This document shows positions 1-7,847 of a stretch of DNA of 28,133 nucleotides, one piece after another. Under the pieces are notes generated by a model. That model did no database searches. It was given only the letters and a program-made list of their open reading frames with translations, and was not told the DNA's origin. How positions within the stretch are numbered: the stretch's first letter is position 1; each line of letters begins with the position of its first letter. The stretch is from an uncultured Fusibacter sp. (GTDB taxonomy: Bacteria; Bacillota; Clostridia; Peptostreptococcales; Acidaminobacteraceae), in assembly GCA_937958285.1 (NCBI GenBank), contig CALFXQ010000014.1:1-28133 (forward strand). The letters run 5' to 3'. A program made the translations under genes and the position numbers.

Positions 1-2
1 GG

Positions 3-1241
3 GGAGCGAAGCTTGAAGGCGCAACCGCCAATCGCGTGCGCAAGGTGGTGTATGGCACCATCGAGCATTGGTTGTATCTTGAAGCATGGCTCTCAAATTT
101 GACGCACAAGGGCATGAAGCCCGATGTGAAAATGCTGTTGATGGCAGGGTTGTACGAACTTAATTACTTGAGCGGCACCCACGACCATGTCATCGTCAAT
201 CGCTATGTGAATGCCGTTTTAAAAATTGCACCCCATGCAAAGGACTACGTTCATGCCATTTTGAGACGCGCCCAGCGAGAGCCCCTAGACTTATCGGGTC
301 TCGATTTAAAAAACCGCCTTAGCTTGACCTATTCTCATCCTATTTGGCTTGTGGGCAAATGGCTGAAGCGCCTTGGCGAGGTGGAAACTGAGGCGCTGCT
401 GCAGGCAAATTTGGCCCAGCGTCCCCTTGCCCTCAGGGTCAATACATTGCGAGCCACCCAGGGGCAGGTGCTGGATTCTCTCTTAGAGGCGGGAGCTAAG
501 GCTGAGCTTGATCCCTATCTCGACAATGCCATTTTGGTTCACAATCTTGGCGGAAACAACTTAGAGACCTTGAGTTGTTTTTCTGGGGGATGGGTGACCG
601 TTCAAGATGTGAGTTCTATGTTGGTGGGGCACATCGCCGCACCTCGCACTGGTGAATCTTGGCTCGATATGTGCGCAGCCCCTGGTGGCAAGGCTACGGA
701 TTTAGCGGTGCGCACGGGTCCAGGCGGTCGCGTAATCGCCTGCGATCTGCATGAACATAAGCTACCTTTGATTCAAGAAAATGCCGATCGAATGGGACTG
801 GGCCAACTAGAAGTGCGAAAGCAAGATGCGCGTATTCGCGTTGAAGCGTTTGAAGGTGCGTTCGATGGCGTTGTCTTAGATGCGCCGTGTTCGGGATTTG
901 GCATTATTGGTCGAAAACCAGAAATTAAATATCGCAAACGACCAGAAGATATTGGTGCGCTATCTTTAGTGCAAAAAGGCTTATTGGAATTAGCTGGTGA
1001 CTATGTTAAACCTGGCGGATATTTGATATACTCTACATGTACAATTTTCAAAGAAGAGAACGAAGACCAAATTTTAGATTTTTTGGACAAGCGCGCAGAT
1101 TATGTGTGCGAAAGCATTGAGGGGCTTGTTCCCGTTGGTGTACCTTTAGCTTCTAAAGATGTGGGAATGATGCTTTTGCGTCAGTCAAATGGCTGGTCAG
1201 ATGGCTTTTTTATTGCAAAACTAAGAAGATTACCTAAGTAA
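3..1241 (+). CDS. rsmB: 16S rRNA (cytosine-967-C5)-methyltransferase RsmB, 5'-truncated by the window edge
   Basis: SAM-dependent methyltransferase that makes m5C967 in 16S rRNA. The reading frame is open from base 3 and already reads through the NusB-like RNA-binding domain, so the true start lies upstream. A GTG at 36 is in frame but falls inside the conserved VVYGT stretch and is not the start. Counting from that GTG, the SAM motif LDMCAAPGGKA is at 210-220, motif IV DAPCSG at 282-287 (C285) and motif VI YSTCT at 332-336 (C335). These are the two cysteines of the NOL1/NOP2/Sun family: C335 corresponds to the nucleophile and C285 to the releasing residue. About 412 residues are visible of the usual 440-450. 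prpC follows after 18 bp. In Bacillus rlmN usually lies between these genes and it is absent here. Identification is secure. Confidence 0.95.
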   Translation, partial: GAKLEGATANRVRKVVYGTIEHWLYLEAWLSNLTHKGMKPDVKMLLMAGLYELNYLSGTHDHVIVNRYVNAVLKIAPHAKDYVHAILRRAQREPLDLSGLDLKNRLSLTYSHPIWLVGKWLKRLGEVETEALLQANLAQRPLALRVNTLRATQGQVLDSLLEAGAKAELDPYLDNAILVHNLGGNNLETLSCFSGGWVTVQDVSSMLVGHIAAPRTGESWLDMCAAPGGKATDLAVRTGPGGRVIACDLHEHKLPLIQENADRMGLGQLEVRKQDARIRVEAFEGAFDGVVLDAPCSGFGIIGRKPEIKYRKRPEDIGALSLVQKGLLELAGDYVKPGGYLIYSTCTIFKEENEDQILDFLDKRADYVCESIEGLVPVGVPLASKDVGMMLLRQSNGWSDGFFIAKLRRLPK

Positions 1242-1259
1242 AGTACTTTTGGGGGATTT

Positions 1260-2018
1260 ATGGCATACGGTTTATGCACAGACGTGGGTCGCTTGCGCGA
1301 AAACAATGAAGATTTTATATTAGTCGATGATGATGCGGGTGTTTATATTTTGGCCGACGGCATGGGTGGCTACAAAGGTGGCGAAATCGCCTCGCGTGAG
1401 GCTTCTCTCTTTATGTTGTCCTATGTTAAGCGCTCGGTTTTAGTCAATGCCACGCCAAAGCTTCAGCGGCAGGGTCTGATTGGGTGCTTCCACGAGGCAA
1501 ATCGCCATATTTCTGAGCTTGCCAAGCGCGATAGTCGCCTCAACAATATGGGAACGACAGCGGTTGTGGCCATTCGAGGTGATCATCATTATTGGGTGGG
1601 GCATGTTGGCGATTCTCGTGCCTACTTTGTCACCGAGACAGATGTGCGCCAGCTCACAAAAGACCATACTTTTGTACAGGAATTAATCGACCATGGCACC
1701 ATTACAGAAGAAGAGGCAGAGCGCCATCCGAAACGCCATGTGATCACACAGGCCCTTGGCTCAGATTATCCTGTTTCTCCTGAGGTACTGCTACTTCGAA
1801 TTAAACGCGAAGGCGTGCTGCTGCTTTGCTCAGATGGTCTTAGTGGCCTAGTGCCCCCAGGTGCAATACGGCGCATTATTTTCGAACACCACGATTTGCA
1901 ACAGGCTGCCGAGCATTTGGTAGCAGAGGCGAATTTGCGAGGTGGTCAAGACAATATAAGTGTGATTTTGGTACCAATGGGTCCAGGCACTGACATAGAA
2001 AAGCGACAGGTGGAATAA
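1260..2018 (+). CDS. prpC: PP2C-type serine/threonine phosphatase PrpC (Stp family)
   Basis: Metal-dependent protein phosphatase of 252 residues that reverses phosphorylation by the PASTA kinase encoded next to it. Visible PP2C motifs are TDVGRLRENNED (residues 7-18), LADGMGG with metal-binding D33 and G34, GTTAVVA, VGDSRAY, LTKDHT, LLLCSDGL and the C-terminal GGQDNISV, whose Asp-Asn pair completes the two-metal centre. The length fits the soluble cytoplasmic family. The ATG follows a GGGGGA ribosome site in the 18-bp gap after rsmB. prkC begins one base after the stop region, so the two are surely co-transcribed and probably translationally coupled. Together they regulate cell-wall and dormancy-exit functions in Bacillota. 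No anomalies seen. Confidence 0.96.
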   Translation: MAYGLCTDVGRLRENNEDFILVDDDAGVYILADGMGGYKGGEIASREASLFMLSYVKRSVLVNATPKLQRQGLIGCFHEANRHISELAKRDSRLNNMGTTAVVAIRGDHHYWVGHVGDSRAYFVTETDVRQLTKDHTFVQELIDHGTITEEEAERHPKRHVITQALGSDYPVSPEVLLLRIKREGVLLLCSDGLSGLVPPGAIRRIIFEHHDLQQAAEHLVAEANLRGGQDNISVILVPMGPGTDIEKRQVE

Positions 2019-2019
2019 T

Positions 2020-4083
2020 ATGATAGGACAATTGTTGAATAATCGATATGAGATTATAGAAAAAATCGGCGATGGGGGCATGAGTGTGGTTTATAAAGCC
2101 AAATGTCATGTGCTCAATCGCTTTGTGGCGGTGAAAGTTCTCAAGCAAGAGTTTGAAGACGACCAAGACTTGCTAGGGAAATTCGATAAAGAAGCAAAGG
2201 CAGCTGCAAGCTTACAACATCCAAATATCGTGAATATATACGATGTAGGACACGATAAGGGCTATCATTTTATCGTGATGGAACTCGTCAGTTCTCAAAC
2301 GCTTAAGGATTATATAAAAAAGCAAGATGTCTTTTTGAGAAACTTTCAAATTGTTCATATTGCCCATCAAATAGCGGACGCACTTCAAGCCGCACACGAT
2401 AAGGGCATTATTCACAGAGATATAAAGCCACAAAATATTTTGATTACCGAAGATGGTAAGATCAAAGTGGCGGATTTTGGCATCGCGCGTGCAGTGACAA
2501 GTGCTACCCTTGTAAACACAAACGAGGCGATTGGCTCGGTGCACTATGCATCGCCAGAGCAGTCTAGAGGTGGTTTTGTAGACAAGCGATCCGATATTTA
2601 TTCTTTTGGGATACTCCTTTACGAGTTGGCGACTGGTCGGGTTCCCTTCGAGGGCGATACACCTATTACAATTGCGCTCAAGCATCTGAAGGAACTGGTA
2701 ATACCACCTTCGCTTGTGAATATGAGCCTCAATCCCACCATAGAAAAAATGATCTTGAAGGCGATAGAAAAGGACCCAAATCGCCGCTTCCAAAGTATCT
2801 TCGAAATACTCGAGTTACTCGAAAAATTGGCTGTGAATCCAGATGTTGAACTTCCTTGGAGCGAAGACACATACGACGACCTTTCGCGCACCACCGTTCT
2901 TCCGAGTCTTGATGGGTACGACGACGTGATGTCGGATTTGACGAATCCCGCTGAAGCGCGAGAGCAAAAAAAACAAAACGGCAGTGGGAAATTGCCCAAA
3001 AATATGAGTCAGGGAAGCCAAGCAAATCAAACAAATCAAACAAATCTCGCGAATCAAGAGGGGAATAGGCTGATGCGTTTTCTTAAACATCTTCATCCGG
3101 GCTTTGTTGCGGGTGCCATTGTGGCGGGTATTTTAATTGGATTAGTCGTAGCGGTGTTATTGACGTACGCGCCATTTAAGACGCAAAACGAGCAAAAGGC
3201 TTTTGAGCTGGCGGATTATGCGGGATTAACGCTCGAAGAGGCTGTAGAAAAGGGTGAAGCGGCAGGTTTAAAAGTGGAGGCGATGGGCGGCGCCTATGCC
3301 CCAGATAAGCCTGAGGGCGTGATACTCTCTCAAACGCCATTAGCGGGTCAACTCATAAAGAGTGGACGCCTTGTTCAGGTGGTAATCAACGAAAAACCAG
3401 AGGCGAAATTGATGCCCGATTTAAAGGGCAAGACGTTAGATGAAGTCAAATTGCTCATCGAAAATGCCGGATTAAAACTTGGCCGAGTAGATGAGGCGCA
3501 AGACGAAATGGAAATTGGCTTGGTATTTAGGCAGGTGCCAAATGTCGACGCCCCAGTAGAAGATGGCCAAGTGGTCGATTTAATGATCAGCCTCGGACCT
3601 GAACTAACGGTGGTTCCAATGCCAGATCTTCTCGGGAAAAGTCAAAATGAGGCGATGGCTATGCTAACGGTTGCTAAGCTCAATTATGGCGCCATCGAAA
3701 CCGGATTTAGCGACACTGTAGCAAAAGACATGGTGATGGCTCAATCCATTCCAGCAGGAACAGAAGTCAAAGTTGGCACCTTGGTCAATTTAACTTTATC
3801 CTTGGGGCCAGAAGAAGCTGCGGTGGTGCCAGCCACCACAACAACCCCAAAAGCGCCAGATCTAATCACGCGTGAGTACGTTATTCCTCTCAATACAGAT
3901 AAAGACCAGTATCGCATACTGGTCACTAAGATGGTCAATGGTACAGCAGAGGTACTCTACGACAAAGTGCACAAAAAAGAAGAGCAAAGTGTAAAAATTA
4001 CAATCAGCGGTAAGGGTGAGATGCGCCTTATGTTCTACCGTGATGATGAGCTGCTAGGAGAAAGAGTAGAGGTGTTTGAATAG
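2020..4083 (+). CDS. prkC: Membrane serine/threonine kinase PrkC with three PASTA repeats
   Basis: Transmembrane Hanks-type kinase of 687 residues. The cytoplasmic kinase domain spans about 10-270: glycine loop IGDGGMS (16-22), ATP lysine K39 in VAVKVLK, catalytic HRDIKPQN (132-139), DFG (152-154), a Thr/Ser-rich activation loop and SPE (178-180). A 90-residue linker rich in Asn, Gln and Lys leads to one membrane segment at about 362-384. Outside the cell are three PASTA units (about 395-460, 461-527, 528-597), the modules that bind peptidoglycan stem peptides in this family, then a Thr/Pro spacer and a C-terminal beta-rich domain (about 615-687). The linker contains a short NQT tripeptide repeat and a run of eight A bases. 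Substrates cannot be read from the sequence. The call is secure. Confidence 0.96.
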   Translation: MIGQLLNNRYEIIEKIGDGGMSVVYKAKCHVLNRFVAVKVLKQEFEDDQDLLGKFDKEAKAAASLQHPNIVNIYDVGHDKGYHFIVMELVSSQTLKDYIKKQDVFLRNFQIVHIAHQIADALQAAHDKGIIHRDIKPQNILITEDGKIKVADFGIARAVTSATLVNTNEAIGSVHYASPEQSRGGFVDKRSDIYSFGILLYELATGRVPFEGDTPITIALKHLKELVIPPSLVNMSLNPTIEKMILKAIEKDPNRRFQSIFEILELLEKLAVNPDVELPWSEDTYDDLSRTTVLPSLDGYDDVMSDLTNPAEAREQKKQNGSGKLPKNMSQGSQANQTNQTNLANQEGNRLMRFLKHLHPGFVAGAIVAGILIGLVVAVLLTYAPFKTQNEQKAFELADYAGLTLEEAVEKGEAAGLKVEAMGGAYAPDKPEGVILSQTPLAGQLIKSGRLVQVVINEKPEAKLMPDLKGKTLDEVKLLIENAGLKLGRVDEAQDEMEIGLVFRQVPNVDAPVEDGQVVDLMISLGPELTVVPMPDLLGKSQNEAMAMLTVAKLNYGAIETGFSDTVAKDMVMAQSIPAGTEVKVGTLVNLTLSLGPEEAAVVPATTTTPKAPDLITREYVIPLNTDKDQYRILVTKMVNGTAEVLYDKVHKKEEQSVKITISGKGEMRLMFYRDDELLGERVEVFE

Positions 4084-4084
4084 T

Positions 4085-5044
4085 TTGGGTAAAAAGAAGG
4101 CGATAGCCAGTGCAAATGTACATCGCAGTATGGAGTCAACGCCCACTATACAAGGCATTATTCAAAAGCTATTAGGTGGCTTTTATTACGTCGCTGTCGA
4201 TCAGACTATTTGGTGTTGCAGGGCTAGGGGTCTCTTTCGCAAAGAGGAAATCAAGCCCGTAGTAGGTGATGTGGTACTTTTTCAGCCAGATCCTCTCGAA
4301 CCCAACAAGGGCTATATCGTAGAGGTGCTGCCGAGGCAGTCTCAGCTCGTGCGTCCTTCTGTAGCGAATGTGAATCAGGCGGTCATTGTCTTTGCTGTGA
4401 CAAAACCCAAACCAAACTTTAATCTACTAGATAAATTGCTCGTTTTTTGTGAAGTTAGTGGTGTTGAGCCCGTTCTCTTGTTCAACAAACAAGATCTAGA
4501 CCCCACAGGTGAATTGATGGCTCAGATTAAAGAGATTTACAGTGCCACAGGCTATCGTGTTCTTGTCACATCGACAAAAGTTGAGGGTGGAAGTGCGGTG
4601 CTCGAAGGGCTGCTAAAAGATCGCATAAGTGTATTTGCAGGACCTAGCGGCGTCGGAAAATCCTCTTTGGTCAATGCCATTATCCCCGGTTTAAGCTTGA
4701 TTACCGGTGAGATGAGCGAAAAAATAGACAGGGGAAAACACACCACCCGTCACACGGAGTTAATTGCGCTCCCCTTCGGTGGATTTGTGCTAGACACTCC
4801 GGGTTTTACGTCCTTGGAGCTCTCAGAAATTGAAGGGTTCGAGCTTGAAGATCTCAAAGATTTATTTCCAGAATTTATACCGTTCCAAGAGAATTGTCGC
4901 TTTGACGACTGCAAACACATAAACGAACCAGGCTGTGCTGTCTGTGAAGCGCTATCGAAGGGTTTCATTCACGAGAGTCGCTATGACTCCTATCAGCTTA
5001 TGTTACAACAGCTTAGTGCGAATCGGAGGAAAAAGTCATGGTAA
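4085..5044 (+). CDS. rsgA: Ribosome small-subunit-dependent GTPase RsgA
   Basis: Circularly permuted GTPase that helps late 30S subunit maturation. Order of parts: N-terminal OB fold (GGFYYV and VVGDVV), G4 motif NKQD, then G1 GPSGVGKSS, the G2/switch TRHTE, G3 DTPGF and a C-terminal zinc knuckle with C..C.H..C spacing (FDDCKHINEPGC). About 319 residues, normal for the family. The start is uncertain. TTG at 4076 overlaps the end of prkC but has a poorly spaced ribosome site. TTG at 4085 lies 10 bases after AGAGGTG and is chosen here. ATG at 4130 would give the tightest protein start but has no visible ribosome site. It overlaps rpe by 7 bases, so the genes are probably coupled. Confidence 0.94.
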   Translation: MGKKKAIASANVHRSMESTPTIQGIIQKLLGGFYYVAVDQTIWCCRARGLFRKEEIKPVVGDVVLFQPDPLEPNKGYIVEVLPRQSQLVRPSVANVNQAVIVFAVTKPKPNFNLLDKLLVFCEVSGVEPVLLFNKQDLDPTGELMAQIKEIYSATGYRVLVTSTKVEGGSAVLEGLLKDRISVFAGPSGVGKSSLVNAIIPGLSLITGEMSEKIDRGKHTTRHTELIALPFGGFVLDTPGFTSLELSEIEGFELEDLKDLFPEFIPFQENCRFDDCKHINEPGCAVCEALSKGFIHESRYDSYQLMLQQLSANRRKKSW

Positions 5045-5718
5045 GCGTAACACAAACAAAGGGCATTGCACTCGCACCATCAATACTCTCTGCTGACTTT
5101 GCCAATTTACTTGTAGATGTAAAGAAAGTGGAAGCTGGCGGCGCGCCTTGGCTTCATATCGATGTTATGGATGGCCATTTTGTGCCTAACATCTCATTTG
5201 GCTCTGTGGTGGTAAAGGCTTTGAGACCGCATACCAATATGGTATTCGATGTGCATTTAATGATCGAGCGGCCAGAACTTTACCTAGAAGATTTTAAGAA
5301 AGCAGGTGCAGATTGGATAACTGTACATTACGAAGCGTGTACACATTTGCATCGGGTGATTCAGCAAATTAAGCAGCTGGGCTTAAAAGCAGGGGTATCG
5401 CTAAACCCCGCAACTCCCGTTCATATGCTAGATGTGATTTTAGATGATCTCGACATGGTATTGATCATGTCGGTAAATCCCGGTTTTGGGGGTCAATCCT
5501 TTATTCCTTCTGCGCTCGAAAAAATTAAAGCCCTAAGAGCGCGTATCGATGAAAAAGGCTTAAACACAATCATACAGGTAGATGGTGGTGTCACACTAGA
5601 AAATGCGCGTCTACTAATCGATGAAGGCGCACATGTGCTCGTTGCGGGCTCTGCGGTGTTTGGCGCAGAAGATGTGACGCAACGCGTTGTTGAGTTTAAC
5701 CATACTATGGGAGTTTAA
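5038..5718 (+). CDS. rpe: Ribulose-phosphate 3-epimerase
   Basis: Interconverts D-ribulose 5-phosphate and D-xylulose 5-phosphate in the pentose phosphate pathway. It is a 226-residue TIM barrel. Seen in the sequence: APSILSADF, HIDVMDGHFVPN with metal ligands H40 and D42, FDVHLM with H73, MSVNPGFGGQ in the phosphate/flexible loop, and QVDGGV with catalytic D182. The ATG follows GGAGG by 7 bases inside the last codons of rsgA. The stop overlaps the thiN start by one base (TAATG). This order, rsgA-rpe-thiN, is the standard one in Bacillus and clostridia. Confidence 0.97.
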   Translation: MVSVTQTKGIALAPSILSADFANLLVDVKKVEAGGAPWLHIDVMDGHFVPNISFGSVVVKALRPHTNMVFDVHLMIERPELYLEDFKKAGADWITVHYEACTHLHRVIQQIKQLGLKAGVSLNPATPVHMLDVILDDLDMVLIMSVNPGFGGQSFIPSALEKIKALRARIDEKGLNTIIQVDGGVTLENARLLIDEGAHVLVAGSAVFGAEDVTQRVVEFNHTMGV

Positions 5719-6425
5719 TGAAGGTGAGCTTATCTAATCAACCCAATGGCGCAGGAGATTTTCGCGTGTTGATCGTTGCAAACGGGCGACTCGAGAGTCG
5801 CCAGCAGCTGGAATGGGCGATGTCTAAAACCCAATTGTGGATTGCAGTGGACGGCGGTATTCGTCACTTTATTCATATTGGAAAGAAACCTCATCGGTGG
5901 ATTGGCGACATGGATTCTTTTGATGCCCATTTGCTGCCTCAAATGTGGTCTCAAGAGATTCAAAAGGACACATTTGCCCCAGAAAAAGACCTGTCGGATA
6001 CGGAGTTGGCAATTGAGTCGGCCATCCAACTCGGCGCCACTAGCTTTGTTTTAATGGGGATGCTGGGCGGTAGAATAGATCATGCACTGTTCAATACGTC
6101 TTTGCTGTTGTCCTTGCAAAACCGGCAACTAGAGGCACTTATACTTGCTGGATCTGAGTGCCTATTGGGCATTGGGGGAGGTGGTGTAACCCACAGAACC
6201 TTTTCTGATTTACAGGGTGCCACAATGTCTTTGTATCCCACAACGGATTTAGCGGGAATTGATTTGTGTGGCTTTAAATACCCGCTGCAGAATGCCACAA
6301 TGAAACCAGGCGAAACGCTGGGCCTCTCCAACGAGGTGATAAGAGAAACTATAGAGGTGACGGTCAGAAATGGCCTTGCGCTGATTGCATTCTCAAATTG
6401 CAATCCAGCGCACCTGCTTAAATAA
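5718..6425 (+). CDS. thiN: Thiamine pyrophosphokinase
   Basis: Transfers pyrophosphate from ATP to thiamine to give thiamine pyrophosphate, the cofactor of transketolase and pyruvate-oxidising enzymes. 235 residues. Family signatures visible are AVDGGI (D45), GDMDSFD (D64, D66), KDLSDTE (D91, D94) and the MLGGRIDH stretch at 115-122, all part of the nucleotide/Mg site. The ATG overlaps the rpe stop by one base. The last codons (CTT AAA TAA) lie inside the left arm of the long palindrome at 6416-6480. In this order it is the standard ThiN (YloS) of Bacillota. Confidence 0.94.
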   Translation: MKVSLSNQPNGAGDFRVLIVANGRLESRQQLEWAMSKTQLWIAVDGGIRHFIHIGKKPHRWIGDMDSFDAHLLPQMWSQEIQKDTFAPEKDLSDTELAIESAIQLGATSFVLMGMLGGRIDHALFNTSLLLSLQNRQLEALILAGSECLLGIGGGGVTHRTFSDLQGATMSLYPTTDLAGIDLCGFKYPLQNATMKPGETLGLSNEVIRETIEVTVRNGLALIAFSNCNPAHLLK

Positions 6426-6480
6426 GTAACAGAAAGAGACCGATTCAATGAATCGGTCTCTTTCTGTTACTTATTTAAGC
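6416..6480. terminator. Perfect 32-bp inverted repeat, probable bidirectional terminator between thiN and the EamA gene
   Basis: Left arm 6416-6447 and right arm 6449-6480 are exact reverse complements around the single base 6448. The arms run from GCTTAAATAAG at the outer left to GACCGATTCA at the centre. The palindrome includes the stop codons of both convergent genes (thiN 6423-6425; transporter 6475-6477, read on the minus strand). The inner GC-containing part followed by a T-rich arm suits an intrinsic terminator in either direction, although the T tract is interrupted. A stem this long and exact is unusual for a simple terminator. Confidence 0.75.
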
Positions 6481-7317
6481 GTGTTTAGCTTCGTAGACTT
6501 GTTTCCATAGGATGGTGCTGATTACAATGACGCCGCCAATTAATGCATAGGGACTGGGGCGCTCGCCAATAAAGAGGATAACCCAGACCGGATTGAGCAG
6601 TGGTTCTATTACGGGAATTAACACCGCTTCGAGGGGAGTCACATAGTGAAGTGCTCTTGTAAACAGTACATAACCAAGACCAAGTTGGAAGATTCCAAGT
6701 GTGCCGATACTTGCAATATTTACAAAATTTATTTCTGGTGGAAAGATGAATGCAAAAGGCAATCCGAGGGTAAACAATATAGCGGATCCAAGTAATGTCA
6801 TATGTAATGGGTTTGTGTCTGGGTCTTGTTTCATGATCAATATCATAATCGCGAGAACAACACCTGCCACAATTGCGAGAATATTGCCAATCATACTGCC
6901 AAGTGAGATGTCGCCGACAAAGAAGAGTACCATCCCCATCATCACCGCAACGATTACAGCTAAATCGCGCTTAGGTAGCGGCTGCTTAAGTACGAACGTC
7001 GTTAGAAGTGCCATCCAAATTGGAGAGGTGAATTGAAGCAAGATGGCATTAGTAGAAGTGGTGAGTTTGTTAGATAAGATGAAGCAGCCAGCTAATAGCG
7101 TGTAGCAAATTGCGCCAAGCCATACGTGTTTCGAGAATCGCCTTGGCAGTGGCCCTGCAAAAGCCAACATAACAAGGCCTGCAATGCCGCTGCGCATGCC
7201 GGCGATGACCATAGGATGCCAAGTGACCATTTTGATAAAAAGGCCGCCGAGACTCCATAGAATGGCGGCTAACACCATAGAAAGAATGGCGCGATTTTTT
7301 GTAAGTGCTTGAGACAT
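6475..7317 (-). CDS. EamA/DMT-superfamily small-molecule transporter
   Basis: Inner-membrane protein of 280 residues made almost wholly of hydrophobic helices, about ten. They form two EamA repeats, the first beginning ILSMVLAAILWSLGGLF and the second around MTLLGSAILFTLGLPFAF. Families of this type (RhaT/YdcZ/EamA) export or import amino acids or related metabolites, but the substrate cannot be told here. The ATG at 7317 is chosen because AAAGGA lies about 10 bases upstream. A TTG at 7338 would add seven residues with no better support. It lies 65 bp downstream of rpmB on the same strand, after a hairpin terminator, and I see no good promoter of its own. Its position between thiN and rpmB suggests it was inserted into a conserved neighbourhood. 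Confidence 0.88.
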   Translation of the reverse strand: MSQALTKNRAILSMVLAAILWSLGGLFIKMVTWHPMVIAGMRSGIAGLVMLAFAGPLPRRFSKHVWLGAICYTLLAGCFILSNKLTTSTNAILLQFTSPIWMALLTTFVLKQPLPKRDLAVIVAVMMGMVLFFVGDISLGSMIGNILAIVAGVVLAIMILIMKQDPDTNPLHMTLLGSAILFTLGLPFAFIFPPEINFVNIASIGTLGIFQLGLGYVLFTRALHYVTPLEAVLIPVIEPLLNPVWVILFIGERPSPYALIGGVIVISTILWKQVYEAKHA

Positions 7318-7345
7318 AAAAGTCACATCCTTTACCAAAAATGCG

Positions 7346-7377
7346 TAAAAAAACCTACATTTTTACAATGTAGGTTT
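7346..7377 (-). terminator. Intrinsic terminator downstream of rpmB
   Basis: On the minus strand an 11-bp stem (AAACCTACATT pairing with AATGTAGGTTT, loop of five) is followed by a run of seven T. It stands directly between rpmB and the EamA gene, so it should end most rpmB transcripts. Partial read-through may be how the transporter is expressed. Confidence 0.85.
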
Positions 7378-7382
7378 AGCTC

Positions 7383-7574
7383 TTAGACGGCTCTGTTAAC
7401 CGACCCAGCTCTCAAGCATCTTGCACAAACAGTCACTCTCATGGGTGAACCGTTAACATTTGCCTTAACTCTTCTCAAGTTAGGTTTCCACGTTCTACGT
7501 GTGTGGTTGTTTGCGTGAGAAACGTTGTTGCCGGAAATCTTACCTTTCCCACAAACATGACAAACTCTTGGCAT
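7383..7574 (-). CDS. rpmB: 50S ribosomal protein L28
   Basis: Small basic protein of the large ribosomal subunit, 63 residues, the normal length. It starts MPRVCHVCGKGKISGNNVSH and has NHTRRTWKPNLRRV in the middle, both characteristic of L28. Two CxxC pairs (C5/C8 and C50/C53) mark it as the zinc-binding form. The ATG follows a near-perfect AAGGAGGTG site. It is transcribed away from asp23. Two candidate promoters lie upstream, and a long structured leader is possible (see 7575-7789). Confidence 0.97.
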   Translation of the reverse strand: MPRVCHVCGKGKISGNNVSHANNHTRRTWKPNLRRVKANVNGSPMRVTVCARCLRAGSVNRAV

Positions 7575-7789
7575 ATCTTACACCTCCTTCGAGTAACTCA
7601 CAGAATAGCACAACTATTGTATCAGATAAACTTATATAATACAAGCGATAAGCACTCTTAATTTACAATATTTTTGGACTGGATCTGACGAGTTAATGAT
7701 TATTATTTGTTGACCGACGGACTATAGCCCGCGAGCTCTCGTCGAGTCGGTAGGATTATCCTTAAAATCCGCTTTGTCGAGTAGCGCCA
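7575..7789 (-). other. Possible structured 5' leader of rpmB
   Basis: If the upstream promoter at 7796-7824 is used, transcription to the left gives a leader of about 215 bases. Its distal part (about 7681-7785) is much richer in GC than its surroundings and can pair. ACCGAC (minus strand, 7746-7751) pairs with GTCGGT (7713-7718). A GGATT/AATCC hairpin lies at about 7752-7770. There is a near-palindrome around CTATAG. GTCGAGT occurs twice (7741-7747 and 7776-7782, plus strand). No known riboswitch, T-box or ribosomal-protein leader signature is recognised. No open frame of note is present. Confidence 0.35.
7616..7644 (-). promoter_or_regulatory. Promoter of rpmB, proximal
   Basis: On the minus strand TTGTAT (7639-7644), 17 bases, then TACAAT (7616-7621) preceded by TGA, an extended -10 element. 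Transcription would start about 35 bases before the rpmB ATG. The -35 is weak but the extended -10 compensates. Confidence 0.55.
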
Positions 7790-7795
7790 ATATCC

Positions 7796-7824
7796 ATTAT
7801 AAAAAAAAACGGAACAGATTGCAA
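7796..7824 (-). promoter_or_regulatory. Promoter directed to rpmB, distal, sharing its -35 with asp23
   Basis: On the minus strand TTGCAA (7819-7824), a 17-base spacer with a run of T, then a perfect TATAAT (7796-7801). TTGCAA is its own reverse complement and is also the -35 of the rightward asp23 promoter. Only sequence similarity supports it. Confidence 0.5.
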
Positions 7825-7847
7825 TATTAAATCACATCATATAAAAT
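7819..7847 (+). promoter_or_regulatory. Promoter of asp23-fakA
   Basis: TTGCAA (7819-7824), 17 bases, TAAAAT (7842-7847), in an AT-rich stretch. The GTG start of asp23 lies about 25 bases beyond the expected transcription start, which leaves just room for the AGGAGGT site. Confidence 0.6.

Noticed and set aside
36..1241. RsmB starting at GTG 36
   Set aside because: The frame is open to the window edge and the residues around it already match the internal NusB-like domain, so the gene is cut by the window.
2212..2793. Long minus-strand open frame (193 codons) opposite prkC
   Set aside because: Lies wholly inside the kinase domain of a certain gene; low-complexity, odd composition and no recognisable domain. 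A frame shadow.
7635..7640. TATAAT on the plus strand as promoter of a rightward small RNA through the GC-rich block
   Set aside because: No -35 at 16-18 bases upstream and no terminator before the asp23 promoter; the leftward reading has a better promoter.
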